Source: Acidobacteriaceae bacterium
GTDB taxonomy: Bacteria; Acidobacteriota; Terriglobia; Terriglobales; Acidobacteriaceae
DNA length: 22,358 nt
Assembly (NCBI GenBank): GCA_027307295.1
Contig: DAHUXF010000008.1
Location: 1 to 22,358 of the forward strand
Reading direction: 5' to 3'
Below are positions 1-8,673 of this stretch, in pieces. Position numbers and translations under genes: made by a program. Within the stretch, counting starts at the first letter, position 1, and every line of letters begins with the position of its first letter. The notes under the pieces were generated by a model. It saw nothing but the letters and a program-made list of their open reading frames with translations, was not told where the DNA came from and did not search any database.

Positions 1-2
1 AA

Positions 3-227
3 TATTGCTTTAGCCATTACGTAACAGCGTGTTTCTTGATCCTCACCCGGTACAAGCTGCTCTTTGATGACTGGCGTGGCTACCTGATCGGCGGCTTTGC
101 GCTGGTGTGGGTGGCCAACCAGTACATGAGCATCTACGCTCATCTACGTCTCGATATCCGCAAGGATCGTGTCGAAATCAAGCAGGTGGAAAAGGAAGTT
201 GAGCTGTTGGAAAAGAAAACGGCATAA
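3..227 (+). CDS. 3' end of an unrecognised small membrane-associated protein (partial)
   Basis: The reading frame is open from the first bases of the window to a TAA at 225-227, so this is probably the C-terminal end of a gene that begins outside. The first in-frame start-like codon is a TTG at 36, with no Shine-Dalgarno sequence before it. The visible chain has a short hydrophobic stretch (around GGFALVWVANQY) followed by a charged tail rich in Lys and Glu with a heptad-like pattern (VEIKQVEKEVELLEKK), which suggests one membrane segment and a short coiled coil. I do not recognise the family. It converges on the LOG gene with a 28-bp gap. It could also be a complete small protein using the TTG start. 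Confidence 0.45.
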   Translation, partial: YCFSHYVTACFLILTRYKLLFDDWRGYLIGGFALVWVANQYMSIYAHLRLDIRKDRVEIKQVEKEVELLEKKTA

Positions 228-255
228 CACGCATGTTTCCACAAAGCACTTATGC

Positions 256-1206
256 TTAAGGCAGCGTCTTAGCGATTTCCGGGCCTTCCTCCGCCGCGGG
301 GCGGGATGGCTGCTGCTGGAGGTGGTACTTGGTCAGCCCCTCTTTTAAGACCTCAAAAGCTTCCTCCGGTGTATCCACCATGGTGAAACCGTTCACATCT
401 TCAGGAGAAATGGTCCCATGGTCCACCAGCGCTTCCAGGTTCAACACGCTGTTCCAGTATTCCTTGCCATAGATGATGACCAGGATTTTTTTGGCGAGCT
501 TGTGCGTCTGGGCCAGCGTCATGATTTCAAATAGCTCGTCCAGAGTGCCAAACCCTCCGGGAAACACAACCAGGGCCTTGGCCAGATAAGCGAACCAGTA
601 CTTACGCATGAAGAAGTAGTGAAACTCAAAATTCAGTTCGGGCGTGATGTACTGGTTGGGATACTGCTCAAACGGCAGCCGGATGTTTAGGCCGATGGTC
701 TTGCCTCCAGCTTCGCGCGCGCCGCGGTTGGCAGCCTCCATAATCCCTGGGCCGCCGCCGGAAGTTACAACAAAACGGCGGCGCTTGCCCGGCAGTGTGA
801 GTGTCCATTCCGTAAGCATGTGGGCCAGTCGCCGGGCTTCCTCGTAATAGCGGGCCATGGCCACAGAAGCGTGGGCGCGTTTGAGCGCTGCCTGAAGCGC
901 GTCAGGTTCATTGCTTCCGGGTTGCGCCTGCGGAGAAGCTGGGCGGGCAGAGCCGGGTTTCTCCAGGATGGTGAGGGCGTTTTGAGCGTCAGGCAGGCTG
1001 GCGAAGCGCGCCGATCCAAAGAACACGACTGTGTCCTGGATTTTCTCGCGGCGAAAGCGCGAGAGCGGTTCAGAGTATTCAGAGAGAATACGCAGAAGCC
1101 GGCCATCCGGACTGTTTAGAAAATCTGGATTGAGGTAAGCAAGGGGGGCCGGAAGCAGCTCCGGCGTGCCTTCGTCTGGACTCGGTTTTTTATTACTGTT
1201 TGCCAT
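256..1206 (-). CDS. LOG-family (TIGR00730-like) nucleoside 5'-monophosphate phosphoribohydrolase
   Basis: The protein has 316 residues and carries the two hallmark motifs of the LOG / 'lysine decarboxylase-like' Rossmann family: GGGPGIMEAANRGA near residue 150 and PGGFGTLDE near residue 220. Between them is the MRKYWF stretch that contributes to the active site. Members hydrolyse the N-glycosidic bond of AMP-like nucleotides, releasing ribose 5-phosphate; in plants and some bacteria the substrate is a cytokinin nucleotide. The substrate here cannot be read from sequence. The protein is longer than the roughly 190-residue short form: it has an N-terminal extension and a low-complexity Pro/Ser/Ala insert near residues 83-100 after the first beta strand (VVFFGSARF). 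It is cytoplasmic. The ATG at 1206 has AAGG just upstream. It is the last gene of a minus-strand run starting with the TPR gene, 36 bp after the small membrane protein. Confidence 0.88.
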   Translation of the reverse strand: MANSNKKPSPDEGTPELLPAPLAYLNPDFLNSPDGRLLRILSEYSEPLSRFRREKIQDTVVFFGSARFASLPDAQNALTILEKPGSARPASPQAQPGSNEPDALQAALKRAHASVAMARYYEEARRLAHMLTEWTLTLPGKRRRFVVTSGGGPGIMEAANRGAREAGGKTIGLNIRLPFEQYPNQYITPELNFEFHYFFMRKYWFAYLAKALVVFPGGFGTLDELFEIMTLAQTHKLAKKILVIIYGKEYWNSVLNLEALVDHGTISPEDVNGFTMVDTPEEAFEVLKEGLTKYHLQQQPSRPAAEEGPEIAKTLP

Positions 1207-1242
1207 GTGCCTTCAGAGCAGTGAGCTTGTCAGAAAACTGTG

Positions 1243-1563
1243 TCAGCGGCGGTCACGATAACGTACCGCTTCAAGGATACCTAAACAAATATCAAGAAAG
1301 CCGAGTCCAGAGACTGCTCCACGGACAAAGCCCTCTTGCAGCAGACGGTGCAGGGCGGGCCAGTGCAGAAGCCCAGTGCCGGTGAACCAGTAGCCCGTCC
1401 AGGGCAGCACAATCAGGACGAGGCCCAGTTCGATGCAGAATAAAACATAGACCACGATAAAAACCCGCTGCAACCAAACCGGCATTTCGGCAGCGCTCTC
1501 CTGCACAGGCCGGGGCGGCGGCGCCGGAGTGGAATTTTCGATATTAGCGGGAGTAAGCTTCAA
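1243..1563 (-). CDS. Small hypothetical membrane protein, 106 aa
   Basis: Not recognised. The first about 28 residues are Pro-rich and probably cytoplasmic. A hydrophobic segment follows (VFIVVYVLFCIELGLVLIVL, about residues 34-53), then an aromatic stretch with WTGYWFTGTGLLHWPAL, a second weaker hydrophobic stretch (AVSGLGFLDICLGI) and a basic end (YRDRR). This predicts one or two membrane helices. The start given is a TTG with no good Shine-Dalgarno sequence; an internal ATG (MPVWLQRV) is an alternative that would drop the Pro-rich segment. It lies 47 bp after the TPR gene and 36 bp before the LOG gene on the same strand, so co-transcription is likely. The function is unknown. Confidence 0.62.
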   Translation of the reverse strand: MKLTPANIENSTPAPPPRPVQESAAEMPVWLQRVFIVVYVLFCIELGLVLIVLPWTGYWFTGTGLLHWPALHRLLQEGFVRGAVSGLGFLDICLGILEAVRYRDRR

Positions 1564-1610
1564 GACAAATAATCGGATCGTTTCGGATTCAGGTGACGCA
1601 AAGGAAGATT

Positions 1611-4600
1611 TTACGATTTTAGGGCCTTGATGCGGCTGGCCACATCTCGAAAATCGATATTTGAGCCGTAGACTTCCATCAAATTGGCCAGAGCGGATTT
1701 TTTATCTCCGGCAGCCTCAAAGGCCGTCGCCAGATCATAATAAATGGCGCAGCGGCTGCTATCTTCCAGGCCTGGCAACTTCAGAGCCTTCTGATACCAC
1801 CGTACGGCCGCTTCCGGAGCACCCTTATCCACCAGGCATTGGGCCAGCCAGGTAAGCGCCTGGATGGGCTGTGAGAATTCTACGCCACGGTCCACGGCGC
1901 GACAAACCTTCTGCAATTCGCCTATGGCTTCATCCAGCAAACCCATTTCTTTGAATGCGATGCCGAGGTTGTAGTGTGTTTCAGGGTCTTCATCTGTTTC
2001 CTCTATTGCCGTATCTTCCTGCAGTTCAGCAAGAATGTCAGAAAGTTCCTGGGCCGTCTCAGAATTCTGCAGATCACCGTTGATGCTGTGCTGCACCACC
2101 GGCGCTGGGGATGGCGGCGGCGCGGGAACGAAAGCCGGCTTGGCTGCCGGCTGAGACTTAGGCTTGGGCGCAAAGTCGGCCAGCTCTGATTCTTCCAGAT
2201 CCAGAACAAAGTCGCCGAGAATGTCTTCTGTCGAGGGTGCAGATGCCAAGGGTGCAGGCGCAGGAGTTGGCGGAGGCGCTATTGGCTGAGGCTTAGGCTG
2301 AGGTTTGGGCCGCTCTTCAAGTTCAAGGACATCATCCAGGTCAATAGGTACAGTCGCTGCCTTAGCCGGTGGAACATTGTATTGCTGTGCGGGCGGCGTT
2401 GGAGGAGCAGCGGGTGGTTCACGGCGCGGAGGCGGCGGAGGCACCGGAGGCGCTGGCTGAACTACAGGCCGATCCACGATCTTAACTGGCGTCTCTTTGA
2501 TCTGAATGGGGACCTGAATGGGAGGCAATGGCGCAGGCGCTTCTGGCCGTGGCTGTGCAGCTTTCCCCTGGCCAGCGGAGACAGCGGCTATCAGCTCTGT
2601 GATTGCAGGAGCATCCGGAGACAGCTCCGTGAGATCGAGAATGGCCGCCTTGGCTGGCTCCCACATTGCTTGCGTGATGTAGAAACGGATTTCCTGAATT
2701 TTGTTCTCGATTTGTGCTGCCAGATCAGGAGTGGCCGACTCAGGTTCAGGCTCAATTGCCACCGGAGGGACAGGTATCTCGAGCGGCGGCGCAGGCGGAA
2801 CGGGCAACTTTGTTTTTGCTGCAACCGGCTCAACCTCAATCATGTCTTCCCATTCCGTGGAGATATCAATCTCCTGGGCGGGTTCAGCAGGTGCAGGTGG
2901 AGGCGGAGGTGCTGGCGCTGGCGGTGGAGCGGCGGCTGGCTGCGGACTAACCCTGGCAACCGGCGGTTCTATGCGAACCGGCTCCAGCGGTACAACCGGC
3001 AGTTCCTGTTCTGCGATGATTTCGGGTGTGTCAAACGTGAATTCCTTCACTGAAGGAGCCGCGCCTACTTCCTCCACTTCGATGGGAATTTCTTCAACCG
3101 TCGCATGCAGCGGGGCAGCGGGTTCCACCGGAGGCGGCCATGCCGCTTTGGCCGGTGCAGATGCAGGCGCGGACGGAGCGGCCGGTGCAGCCTGTGCAGC
3201 TGGAGCGCGCAAGTTATACCGTCTGGCGGCTTCAAGGTAGCGAGCTGATTCGGTCGGATGCCCTAGCTCCTTGTAAATGTCGCTCAGGTTTTGGTAGAGG
3301 CGCGCTGCATCAGCAAAGCGCTCTGACCGCACATAAAGGCTGGCCAACCGCTGGTTCAAGTTGACATCCTGCGGGGCCAATGGCAGGGCGGCTTCCAGGG
3401 GAGGAATAGCCTTGGAAGGCACGTTGTACGAGACGTACAGCTCGGCGTCCGTCAGCGCTGCTTCAATTGCCTTTTCCGTGGGTGGATCATAACTCTGGTG
3501 TACGGCTGGCGCAGACTGGTCCAGTTCTTCCACCATAAACGCCTGGGCAGCTTCCTCTGGAGTGAGGATGCGGGTGGCGGAATCTTCACCCAGCTTGGCC
3601 AGCATCTGCTTGTAATTCTGGGCGTGAAGCACATTTGCCGGCTCTATTTCAGAGAGCTTCTTGTAAAGATCGCGCGCTTCCGCGTATCTGCCCTTTTGGG
3701 CAGCCGCATTGGCCTGTAGCTCAAGCATTTCCGCTGTCTGGGCGTTATCGCCATCCTGGTGCAGCAGCCGCTGCAAAATGGCGAATGCGGCAGGGTTGTC
3801 CCTGACCCGGCTGGTCAGGGGAGAAAGTGTGTCCTGCAATGCCTGCGGATTACCGGCAAAAAGGCGTTCAGCATATTTTTCATAGAGTCGCAGGGCCTTT
3901 TCCGCTTGATTGTTGGTCACATACCACTGGGCCACTGTGGTAATGCCCGTGGCGTCATTGTGCAAGGAGAGCAGCTTGTCGGCAACGTCTTCCACGCCGT
4001 TCGTGCTGCCGCTTTGCAATTTGGCCCGCAACAGAGCACGTAGCCCGTCCGGACGGCTGTTCAGATCAGTAACCTGCTCCAGAGAGGTAACAGCAGCATG
4101 GCTATCGCCGGCATCCACGGCAATTAAGCCGCGCAGCAGGAGTGCGGCGGTGTTCTTTGGATCCAGTTCCAGAACATGATTTAGCGCTTCTTCAGCGGCG
4201 GCATAAGATCCACGGGCATAGAGCGATTCAGCAGCGCTGGAATAAATGTTGCGGGCTTCGTCCTTTTTGCCCAGCTTTTTATACAGGTCTGCCAGTTTGG
4301 ATTGTGTTTGCGTGTTTTCGGGGTCAAGCTCCAGGATTTTCTGCAGGATACGGGCCGCTTGATTATGGTCTCCTGATTTCAGGAGATGATCGGCCACTTG
4401 CATGTAATGCACGCGGGCATCGTTATAAAGCCCCTGCTGGCTATAGAGTTCGGCCAGCTTGCTGGTGTTCTCAGTGTTATATGGACTGAGCTTGGTCAGC
4501 TTTTTGTAAATGGCAATGGCTTTTACGGTAAAGCCATCCTGGGCGTAATAGTCGCCTACTTTTTTGAAATAGACTGTGGCCTGGTCGTTGCTGCCCACTC

Positions 4601-4763
4601 GGGCATAAAGGTCGCCAATTGTGTTCAGGACGGTAAGATCTTTTGGGTCTTCCTTAATGACCTTCTCGTATTCGGCAATGGCATTGGAAAGCTTGCCCTG
4701 TTGGACAAACTTCTCCGCCTGCGCCATGATCTTAACTTTGTTGAAGCCAAACCCGAGTGCCAT
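1611..4763 (-). CDS. Large TPR protein with long proline-rich, acidic-motif middle region
   Basis: About 1050 residues from the ATG at 4763. The open frame runs 37 codons further up to 4874, but that extension is not TPR-like. The chosen start gives MALGFGFNKVKIMAQAEKF and runs straight into the first repeat. Residues about 10-510 are a tetratricopeptide array (for example AIAEYEKVIKEDPKDLTVLN). Residues about 515-900 are a Pro/Ala-rich low-complexity linker. The linker holds one isolated helical segment near 685-735 (ENKIQEIRFYITQAMWEPAK) and short acidic repeats (IDLDDVLELEE and FVLDLEESELADF). Residues about 925-1050 form a second TPR block (THYNLGIAFKEMGLLDEAIG). No signal peptide or membrane helix is seen, so it is probably cytoplasmic. 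TPR arrays bind proteins; the partner is unknown. The layout loosely resembles FimV-type hub proteins, but there is no sequence basis for equating them. It is the first gene of the run with the small membrane protein and LOG. Confidence 0.85.
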   Translation of the reverse strand: MALGFGFNKVKIMAQAEKFVQQGKLSNAIAEYEKVIKEDPKDLTVLNTIGDLYARVGSNDQATVYFKKVGDYYAQDGFTVKAIAIYKKLTKLSPYNTENTSKLAELYSQQGLYNDARVHYMQVADHLLKSGDHNQAARILQKILELDPENTQTQSKLADLYKKLGKKDEARNIYSSAAESLYARGSYAAAEEALNHVLELDPKNTAALLLRGLIAVDAGDSHAAVTSLEQVTDLNSRPDGLRALLRAKLQSGSTNGVEDVADKLLSLHNDATGITTVAQWYVTNNQAEKALRLYEKYAERLFAGNPQALQDTLSPLTSRVRDNPAAFAILQRLLHQDGDNAQTAEMLELQANAAAQKGRYAEARDLYKKLSEIEPANVLHAQNYKQMLAKLGEDSATRILTPEEAAQAFMVEELDQSAPAVHQSYDPPTEKAIEAALTDAELYVSYNVPSKAIPPLEAALPLAPQDVNLNQRLASLYVRSERFADAARLYQNLSDIYKELGHPTESARYLEAARRYNLRAPAAQAAPAAPSAPASAPAKAAWPPPVEPAAPLHATVEEIPIEVEEVGAAPSVKEFTFDTPEIIAEQELPVVPLEPVRIEPPVARVSPQPAAAPPPAPAPPPPPAPAEPAQEIDISTEWEDMIEVEPVAAKTKLPVPPAPPLEIPVPPVAIEPEPESATPDLAAQIENKIQEIRFYITQAMWEPAKAAILDLTELSPDAPAITELIAAVSAGQGKAAQPRPEAPAPLPPIQVPIQIKETPVKIVDRPVVQPAPPVPPPPPRREPPAAPPTPPAQQYNVPPAKAATVPIDLDDVLELEERPKPQPKPQPIAPPPTPAPAPLASAPSTEDILGDFVLDLEESELADFAPKPKSQPAAKPAFVPAPPPSPAPVVQHSINGDLQNSETAQELSDILAELQEDTAIEETDEDPETHYNLGIAFKEMGLLDEAIGELQKVCRAVDRGVEFSQPIQALTWLAQCLVDKGAPEAAVRWYQKALKLPGLEDSSRCAIYYDLATAFEAAGDKKSALANLMEVYGSNIDFRDVASRIKALKS

Positions 4764-5171
4764 AAAATCCGTGAACCGAAGGGCAGCCTTTCCAGTGCCG
4801 TGGGAACCGCAAATGAGTGCAATTGGGGCTAAAGTACCACAGAAAAACGGCGAAACCCAAGCCGCAGGGCACAATCATTAGTGCATGCCGTTTGTTTACC
4901 TTAAAGGTTCGGGCATGTGCTTGCAATCCTGGCAGAATTTCATCACACGTATTTTCACCAGGGGTGGATGCTGGGCGCGCCGCAGCCAGACTCTATCTTT
5001 ACTATTGTACGGAAACATCCCCGTCGCGTGATTGTTCCCCTTGGATTTTCCTCCTGTACCGGCCAGATCGCCAACAGAAGCGGTTTCCATGGCCAAAATG
5101 ACATCCGTGAACATGAAACATTTGCGGCTGGTCTATTTACAAGACAATCCATGCGAAAAGCCGGCCTTTGC
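4764..5171. other. 408-bp stretch with no convincing gene
   Basis: This stretch lies between the TPR gene start and the RDD gene end, both on the minus strand. It should contain the promoter of the TPR gene, though I see no clear -35/-10 pair. Its right end carries the weak terminator-like hairpin listed for the RDD gene. Open frames exist on both strands, but they have no recognisable domain, no Shine-Dalgarno sequence and overlap one another. One short minus-strand frame ends in a CxxC-containing peptide (KFCQDCKHMPEPL), which is too little to call. Confidence 0.5.
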
Positions 5172-5193
5172 TTACCGGACTTGGCCCCGGCTT
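5156..5193 (-). terminator. Possible intrinsic terminator of the RDD gene
   Basis: Read on the minus strand, AAGCCGG (5193-5187) can pair with CCGGCTT (5164-5158), followed by TTTT. A further CC/GG pair forms if two bases bulge. The stop codon of the RDD gene lies in the loop. The stem is GC-rich but the T run is short, so this is a weak call. Confidence 0.35.
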
Positions 5194-5930
5194 CTGAATT
5201 CCCGGACAATCAACTCCAGGAAGTTTTCATTGTCGGAAGGGCGGGATTCGGCAGGAATATTCAACCGCGCAGCAATCATATCGGTAATACGTTGTGCGCT
5301 GATCCGGCGTACTTCCAGAGGGATGGCCAGCCGCCGCGCCAGAAAAGTTTCTATCAGCTCTGCCTCCTGTGGGGTTAGAGCAGCGGCCTGATGCAGCGTG
5401 AACTCGGTTGACGCCGGAGTATTGAAAAAGATTCCGGAATCCCGGTCAGAACTCTCATGGACCACCAAAGTGCCAGCCACGTAATCTCCCAGACGGCGAT
5501 GTTTCGCGTTCAAAAGCATGGTGACTAACCCGATGCCGTAAAACACGGGAAGAAAATCGACCACCCGCACCAGATTGCGCGCGATTGCTTCAAAGGCATT
5601 AATGGGTCGGCCAGAATCCTTGATCACGCGGATGCCGGCCCAGCGTTTTCCCGGAGTTTGCCCTTTCCATAGCGATTCAAAAATCGCGTAATAGCCCCAA
5701 TTGATACAAAATATGACGAGAGAAAGGAACGCTTTCCACCAGAGGGAACGTCCATGGTCAAGTATCCCTGACGCCAGCCAGAACAAGGAAAGCAGAAACA
5801 GCACAAAATAAAGGGCGATCTCAATAAGCACGTCGAGAAAAGCAGCCATAAAACGGCTGCCGATGCCAGCCAGCGTGAACTCCAGGTGCACCTGCTCCGG
5901 AGTATCAATGGTAAGCTTGTCAGTTGCCAC
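5172..5930 (-). CDS. RDD-family integral membrane protein
   Basis: About 252 residues. The N-terminus LTIDTPEQVHLEFTLAGIGSRFMAAFLD has the Arg and Asp placement of the RDD domain in its first membrane helix. Further helices follow at about residues 30-50 and 65-90, then the family-typical stretch KGQTPGKRWAGIRVI. The last about 100 residues are soluble and helical. The frame also opens from a GTG at 5942, but the GTG at 5930 has a GGAG exactly six bases upstream (5940-5937) and is preferred. Characterised RDD proteins include a few ion exchangers, but most have no assigned function. The gene diverges from the SpoIIM-family gene with one base between the two start codons. RDD and SpoIIM genes are often neighbours in bacteria, which suggests a shared membrane role. 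Confidence 0.85.
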   Translation of the reverse strand: MATDKLTIDTPEQVHLEFTLAGIGSRFMAAFLDVLIEIALYFVLFLLSLFWLASGILDHGRSLWWKAFLSLVIFCINWGYYAIFESLWKGQTPGKRWAGIRVIKDSGRPINAFEAIARNLVRVVDFLPVFYGIGLVTMLLNAKHRRLGDYVAGTLVVHESSDRDSGIFFNTPASTEFTLHQAAALTPQEAELIETFLARRLAIPLEVRRISAQRITDMIAARLNIPAESRPSDNENFLELIVREFRSRGQVR

Positions 5931-5931
5931 G

Positions 5932-6909
5932 ATGATCTCCACGTACTGGTTGGAAAAGCGTCAAATTCACTGGAAGCGCCTGGAGCATCTGCTGGAACAG
6001 GTGCAGAAAGACGGTTTGCGATCACTTACCCGCACGGAGCTGCAGGAACTGGGATTGCTCTATCGTCAGGCTGCCGCGGACCTGTCAGCACTGCGTGAAG
6101 ACTCCACGGGACGTTCCTATGCCCGTTCGCTTAACCTTCTGCTCTCCCGCGCTCACAATATCATCTATTCCGGAGAAAAATCGAGTGTCCGGGGGATTGT
6201 GCATTTTTACCGCAATACGTATCCCCGAATCTTCCGGGAAAATCTTCGCCTGATCAATCTGGCGTTTCTGCTTTTTATTTTGGGGAGTCTTGCCGGCATG
6301 CTGCTGGCCCTGACCCGGCCCGAATACATGCGGCTATTTCTTGGTCCGCGCATGATGGAAACCATTGACCGACACAAAATGTGGACTGATTCCGTGGTGA
6401 GCGTGGCTCCCGCGGCTTCCAGCTTCATTATGACCAACAATATCACTGTTTCTTTCCTGAGCTTTGCTTATGGAATTACCGCAGGCCTGGGGACGGTCTT
6501 CATGATGGTCTTCAATGGCGTCATGATGGGTATTGTGGGCACGGCCTGCTGGCTGAACGATATGAGCCTGCCGCTCTGGAGTTTTGTGGCTCCCCATGGC
6601 GTGCTGGAACTGCCTGCCATTTTTATTGCAGGCGGCGCCGGATTGCGCATTGCTCAGGGAATGCTCTTTCCTGGATTGCTTTTGCGGCGGGATTCCCTGG
6701 CCGAAGCCGGCGGCGAAGCTGTGCGGCTGCTGATGGGAACGGTCCCGGTCCTGGTGGTGGCGGGGCTTATTGAGGGATTTATTTCCCCTTCGGCGCTGGC
6801 GTGGCAATGGAAGTTTTCACTGGCCGGTGCGATTGCCGTCATCTTCTTCAGCTACCTGTTTTTTTGTGCCAGAAGCGGAGACATTCAGGTGGCTCACAAG
6901 CATTCCTGA
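5932..6909 (+). CDS. SpoIIM-family (stage II sporulation protein M-like) membrane protein
   Basis: 325 residues from the ATG at 5932 (MISTYWLEKRQIHW). The N-terminal about 95 residues are soluble and helical (LTRTELQELGLLYRQAAADL), followed by five or six hydrophobic segments. The family hallmark PHGVLELPAIFIAGGAG lies near residue 223, inside the conserved SpoIIM core. SpoIIM in Bacillus acts in the engulfment complex with peptidoglycan hydrolases. The family is widespread in non-sporulating bacteria, where its role is unknown, so no sporulation should be inferred. The frame extends further upstream to 5863, but that part is only the antisense of the RDD gene. No Shine-Dalgarno sequence precedes the ATG, and its promoter must lie inside the RDD coding region. 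The next gene downstream is convergent. Confidence 0.87.
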   Translation: MISTYWLEKRQIHWKRLEHLLEQVQKDGLRSLTRTELQELGLLYRQAAADLSALREDSTGRSYARSLNLLLSRAHNIIYSGEKSSVRGIVHFYRNTYPRIFRENLRLINLAFLLFILGSLAGMLLALTRPEYMRLFLGPRMMETIDRHKMWTDSVVSVAPAASSFIMTNNITVSFLSFAYGITAGLGTVFMMVFNGVMMGIVGTACWLNDMSLPLWSFVAPHGVLELPAIFIAGGAGLRIAQGMLFPGLLLRRDSLAEAGGEAVRLLMGTVPVLVVAGLIEGFISPSALAWQWKFSLAGAIAVIFFSYLFFCARSGDIQVAHKHS

Positions 6910-6987
6910 ATCGCGGTAAATGCGGCTCTGAAACATCTGTCAGGTAATAACGTCAGCATGGTATTCAGTCGGAAATCATAGTCCCTC

Positions 6988-7021
6988 AAAAAAACATAGC
7001 CCCCGAACTCTCAGGGGCTAT
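6988..7021 (-). terminator. Intrinsic terminator of the first phosphoesterase gene
   Basis: A perfect 8-bp stem, ATAGCCCC (6996-7003) with GGGGCTAT (7014-7021), has a 10-base loop. On the minus strand it is followed after one base by seven T residues (complement of 6988-6994). It lies about 25 bp after the TAA at 7046. There is no T run on the + side, so it should serve the minus-strand gene only. Confidence 0.85.
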
Positions 7022-7045
7022 TGCATTAGGTTAATTCTCGTCTGC

Positions 7046-8536
7046 TTACTGCGGGAATGGCGTACCACTGGTGCCTGATGCCTGGGTGGCATCGCAAGCC
7101 AGGCCAAGGCCCTGGGGAGGAGGCGTACCTGGATTCAGATTGGGCGAGTTGGCAAAGTCAAAGAACTCGTCCATGTCTGGCTGTGCGGCGTCTCGCTGGT
7201 TCAGGTGCGGCAAATTAAAACGCTTTTCAACGAATTTCAAAACTGCGGTGTAGTCCATGGGCGTGTGCGAAACATAGTGTGTTTTTGCAAAAGGCGACAC
7301 AATCATCAAGGGCACGCGGAAACCACTGCGAATAAAGTCGTCCGGCGGGTCGCCAGGCCGCAGATCACGAGGCTTGATGCCGTCCGGGCTGGGCACGTGC
7401 TGAACGGTTGCGTCGGTGGGATATTGTCCTGCGGCAATGGTCTGGCCGGAAGGTCCCGTGGTCAGCTCCTGGATGGGCCGGCCATCAATCATGGGGCTTA
7501 CATGATCAAAAAGCCCGCCGTTTTCATCAAAGGTTTCTATAAATACTGAGTCCTTCCAGGAAGGGCTGTTTATGAGCCCTGTCAACAGAGATTCAATAAA
7601 CTGCGCACCGGCCTGTAGATTGTCGGTTTGGCCGGGATGTTCATCGCGCCCAGATAGAAACGCTGGTTCGATGTAAGAAAACTGCGGCAACGTACCGTTC
7701 TGTGCATCCGTTAAGAACTGCGCGACGGGTACGATGTGATCTTCCTTGGTGGATGCATAAGGCTGGAAGTTCCGGAGAGTGCTGATCAGCCTGCCGTCGG
7801 GCTGGCGGTCTACGGAGTAGATTCTCCAGGAAATGCCGGCTGCATCCAGTAATTGGAAAATGGTTTGTGCGGTCAACACGGAATTGCTTTCCTGTGGAGG
7901 ATGGACCAAACCCTGTGATGTGGCCGCCATGGCGTAAAGCCGGGAATCTTCTGTTTGTGCCGGGGCGGGCGAATACCAGCGGTCAGAAGTGGCAAACTGA
8001 GTGGCAAACCAGTAAGGAGAAGGAAGATCGTCCCGCGTGTAAAAGCCCATGGAGCGGACGCCCTTGGTATCTGCAAAGCTGCCACTGACTGCATCGCCCG
8101 CCGCAGTATGGACAAATCCATCGAGCAGGACCGGCGCGCTGTCCGTCAGGTCGAACCGGTTGGCATTGCCATGTGACTCCAGCCACGCTGCCGAAGTATT
8201 GAAGATGCAGCTGGTTTGCAAATGGAAATTGCGGATCGTGTCTCCGTCATCCGCCGGATTCGTAAAGTTGGTTTCCAGGTCGTCCACGCTGCGGCTGAGT
8301 CCAAGACTGGCCCGATAGTCATTGAGCTTGCCAAAGTAAGCGTCAAACGAACGATTTTCCTGCATCATGAAAATGATGTGGTTGACGCTCTGCAGAGTTT
8401 CGGGAGTCGGGCTGGGCATGGGAGTGGGGGTGGGTGATGAACTGCCAGCAACGCCCACGCCCTGACAACCTGTAAGCAGCAAAAGCACAACGAACAACAG
8501 AGAGTACAGGAGCAACGCTTTTTTAACTGAGGTCAT
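7046..8536 (-). CDS. Secreted phosphoesterase (phospholipase C / acid phosphatase AcpA-like, PF04185 type), lipoprotein
   Basis: About 496 residues from the ATG at 8536. A further in-frame ATG at 8569 would add 11 residues before the signal peptide. The N-terminus is a lipoprotein signal: KK, a Leu-rich core and the lipobox LTGC with Cys24. A short Ser/Thr/Pro linker (SPTPTPMPSPTP) follows, then the catalytic domain opening with NHIIFMMQENRSFDAYFG. The Glu-Asn of QENRS and the Asp-Glu of FDENGG match metal ligands of the AcpA/phospholipase C family. DEHPGQ and the C-terminal FRVPLMIVSPFAK and MDYTAVLKFVEKRFNLP blocks are also family-typical. The reaction is hydrolysis of a phosphoester outside the cell or in the periplasm; whether the substrate is a lipid or a small phosphate ester cannot be told. 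It is a paralogue of the phosphoesterase at 15766-17724. It diverges from the sugar nucleotide dehydrogenase gene. Confidence 0.9.
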   Translation of the reverse strand: MTSVKKALLLYSLLFVVLLLLTGCQGVGVAGSSSPTPTPMPSPTPETLQSVNHIIFMMQENRSFDAYFGKLNDYRASLGLSRSVDDLETNFTNPADDGDTIRNFHLQTSCIFNTSAAWLESHGNANRFDLTDSAPVLLDGFVHTAAGDAVSGSFADTKGVRSMGFYTRDDLPSPYWFATQFATSDRWYSPAPAQTEDSRLYAMAATSQGLVHPPQESNSVLTAQTIFQLLDAAGISWRIYSVDRQPDGRLISTLRNFQPYASTKEDHIVPVAQFLTDAQNGTLPQFSYIEPAFLSGRDEHPGQTDNLQAGAQFIESLLTGLINSPSWKDSVFIETFDENGGLFDHVSPMIDGRPIQELTTGPSGQTIAAGQYPTDATVQHVPSPDGIKPRDLRPGDPPDDFIRSGFRVPLMIVSPFAKTHYVSHTPMDYTAVLKFVEKRFNLPHLNQRDAAQPDMDEFFDFANSPNLNPGTPPPQGLGLACDATQASGTSGTPFPQ

Positions 8537-8673
8537 AAGCCCTATTGGCTGATTCAAATTTATGGGCATGATTTCAAGAAGAGTCCCACCAATCAGCAGC
8601 TCTACGCATTCCTATGATGTGAATCGTCATCTCAGCGTTGGCTATGCTGATTCGCCTTAGAGGTGACATCCTT

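Noticed and set aside
2701..3240. Plus-strand frame rich in Gly, Ala and Ser
   Set aside because: It lies entirely antisense to the proline-rich region of the TPR gene. Pro/Ala codons read backwards give Gly/Ala-rich peptides. No start signal or domain.
4896..5114. Short minus-strand frame with a CxxC near its end
   Set aside because: No ribosome site, no recognisable domain and heavy overlap with other equally weak frames in the same gap.
5932..6909. Evidence for sporulation from a SpoIIM-family gene
   Set aside because: The family is common in bacteria that do not sporulate, and no other sporulation gene is present in the window.
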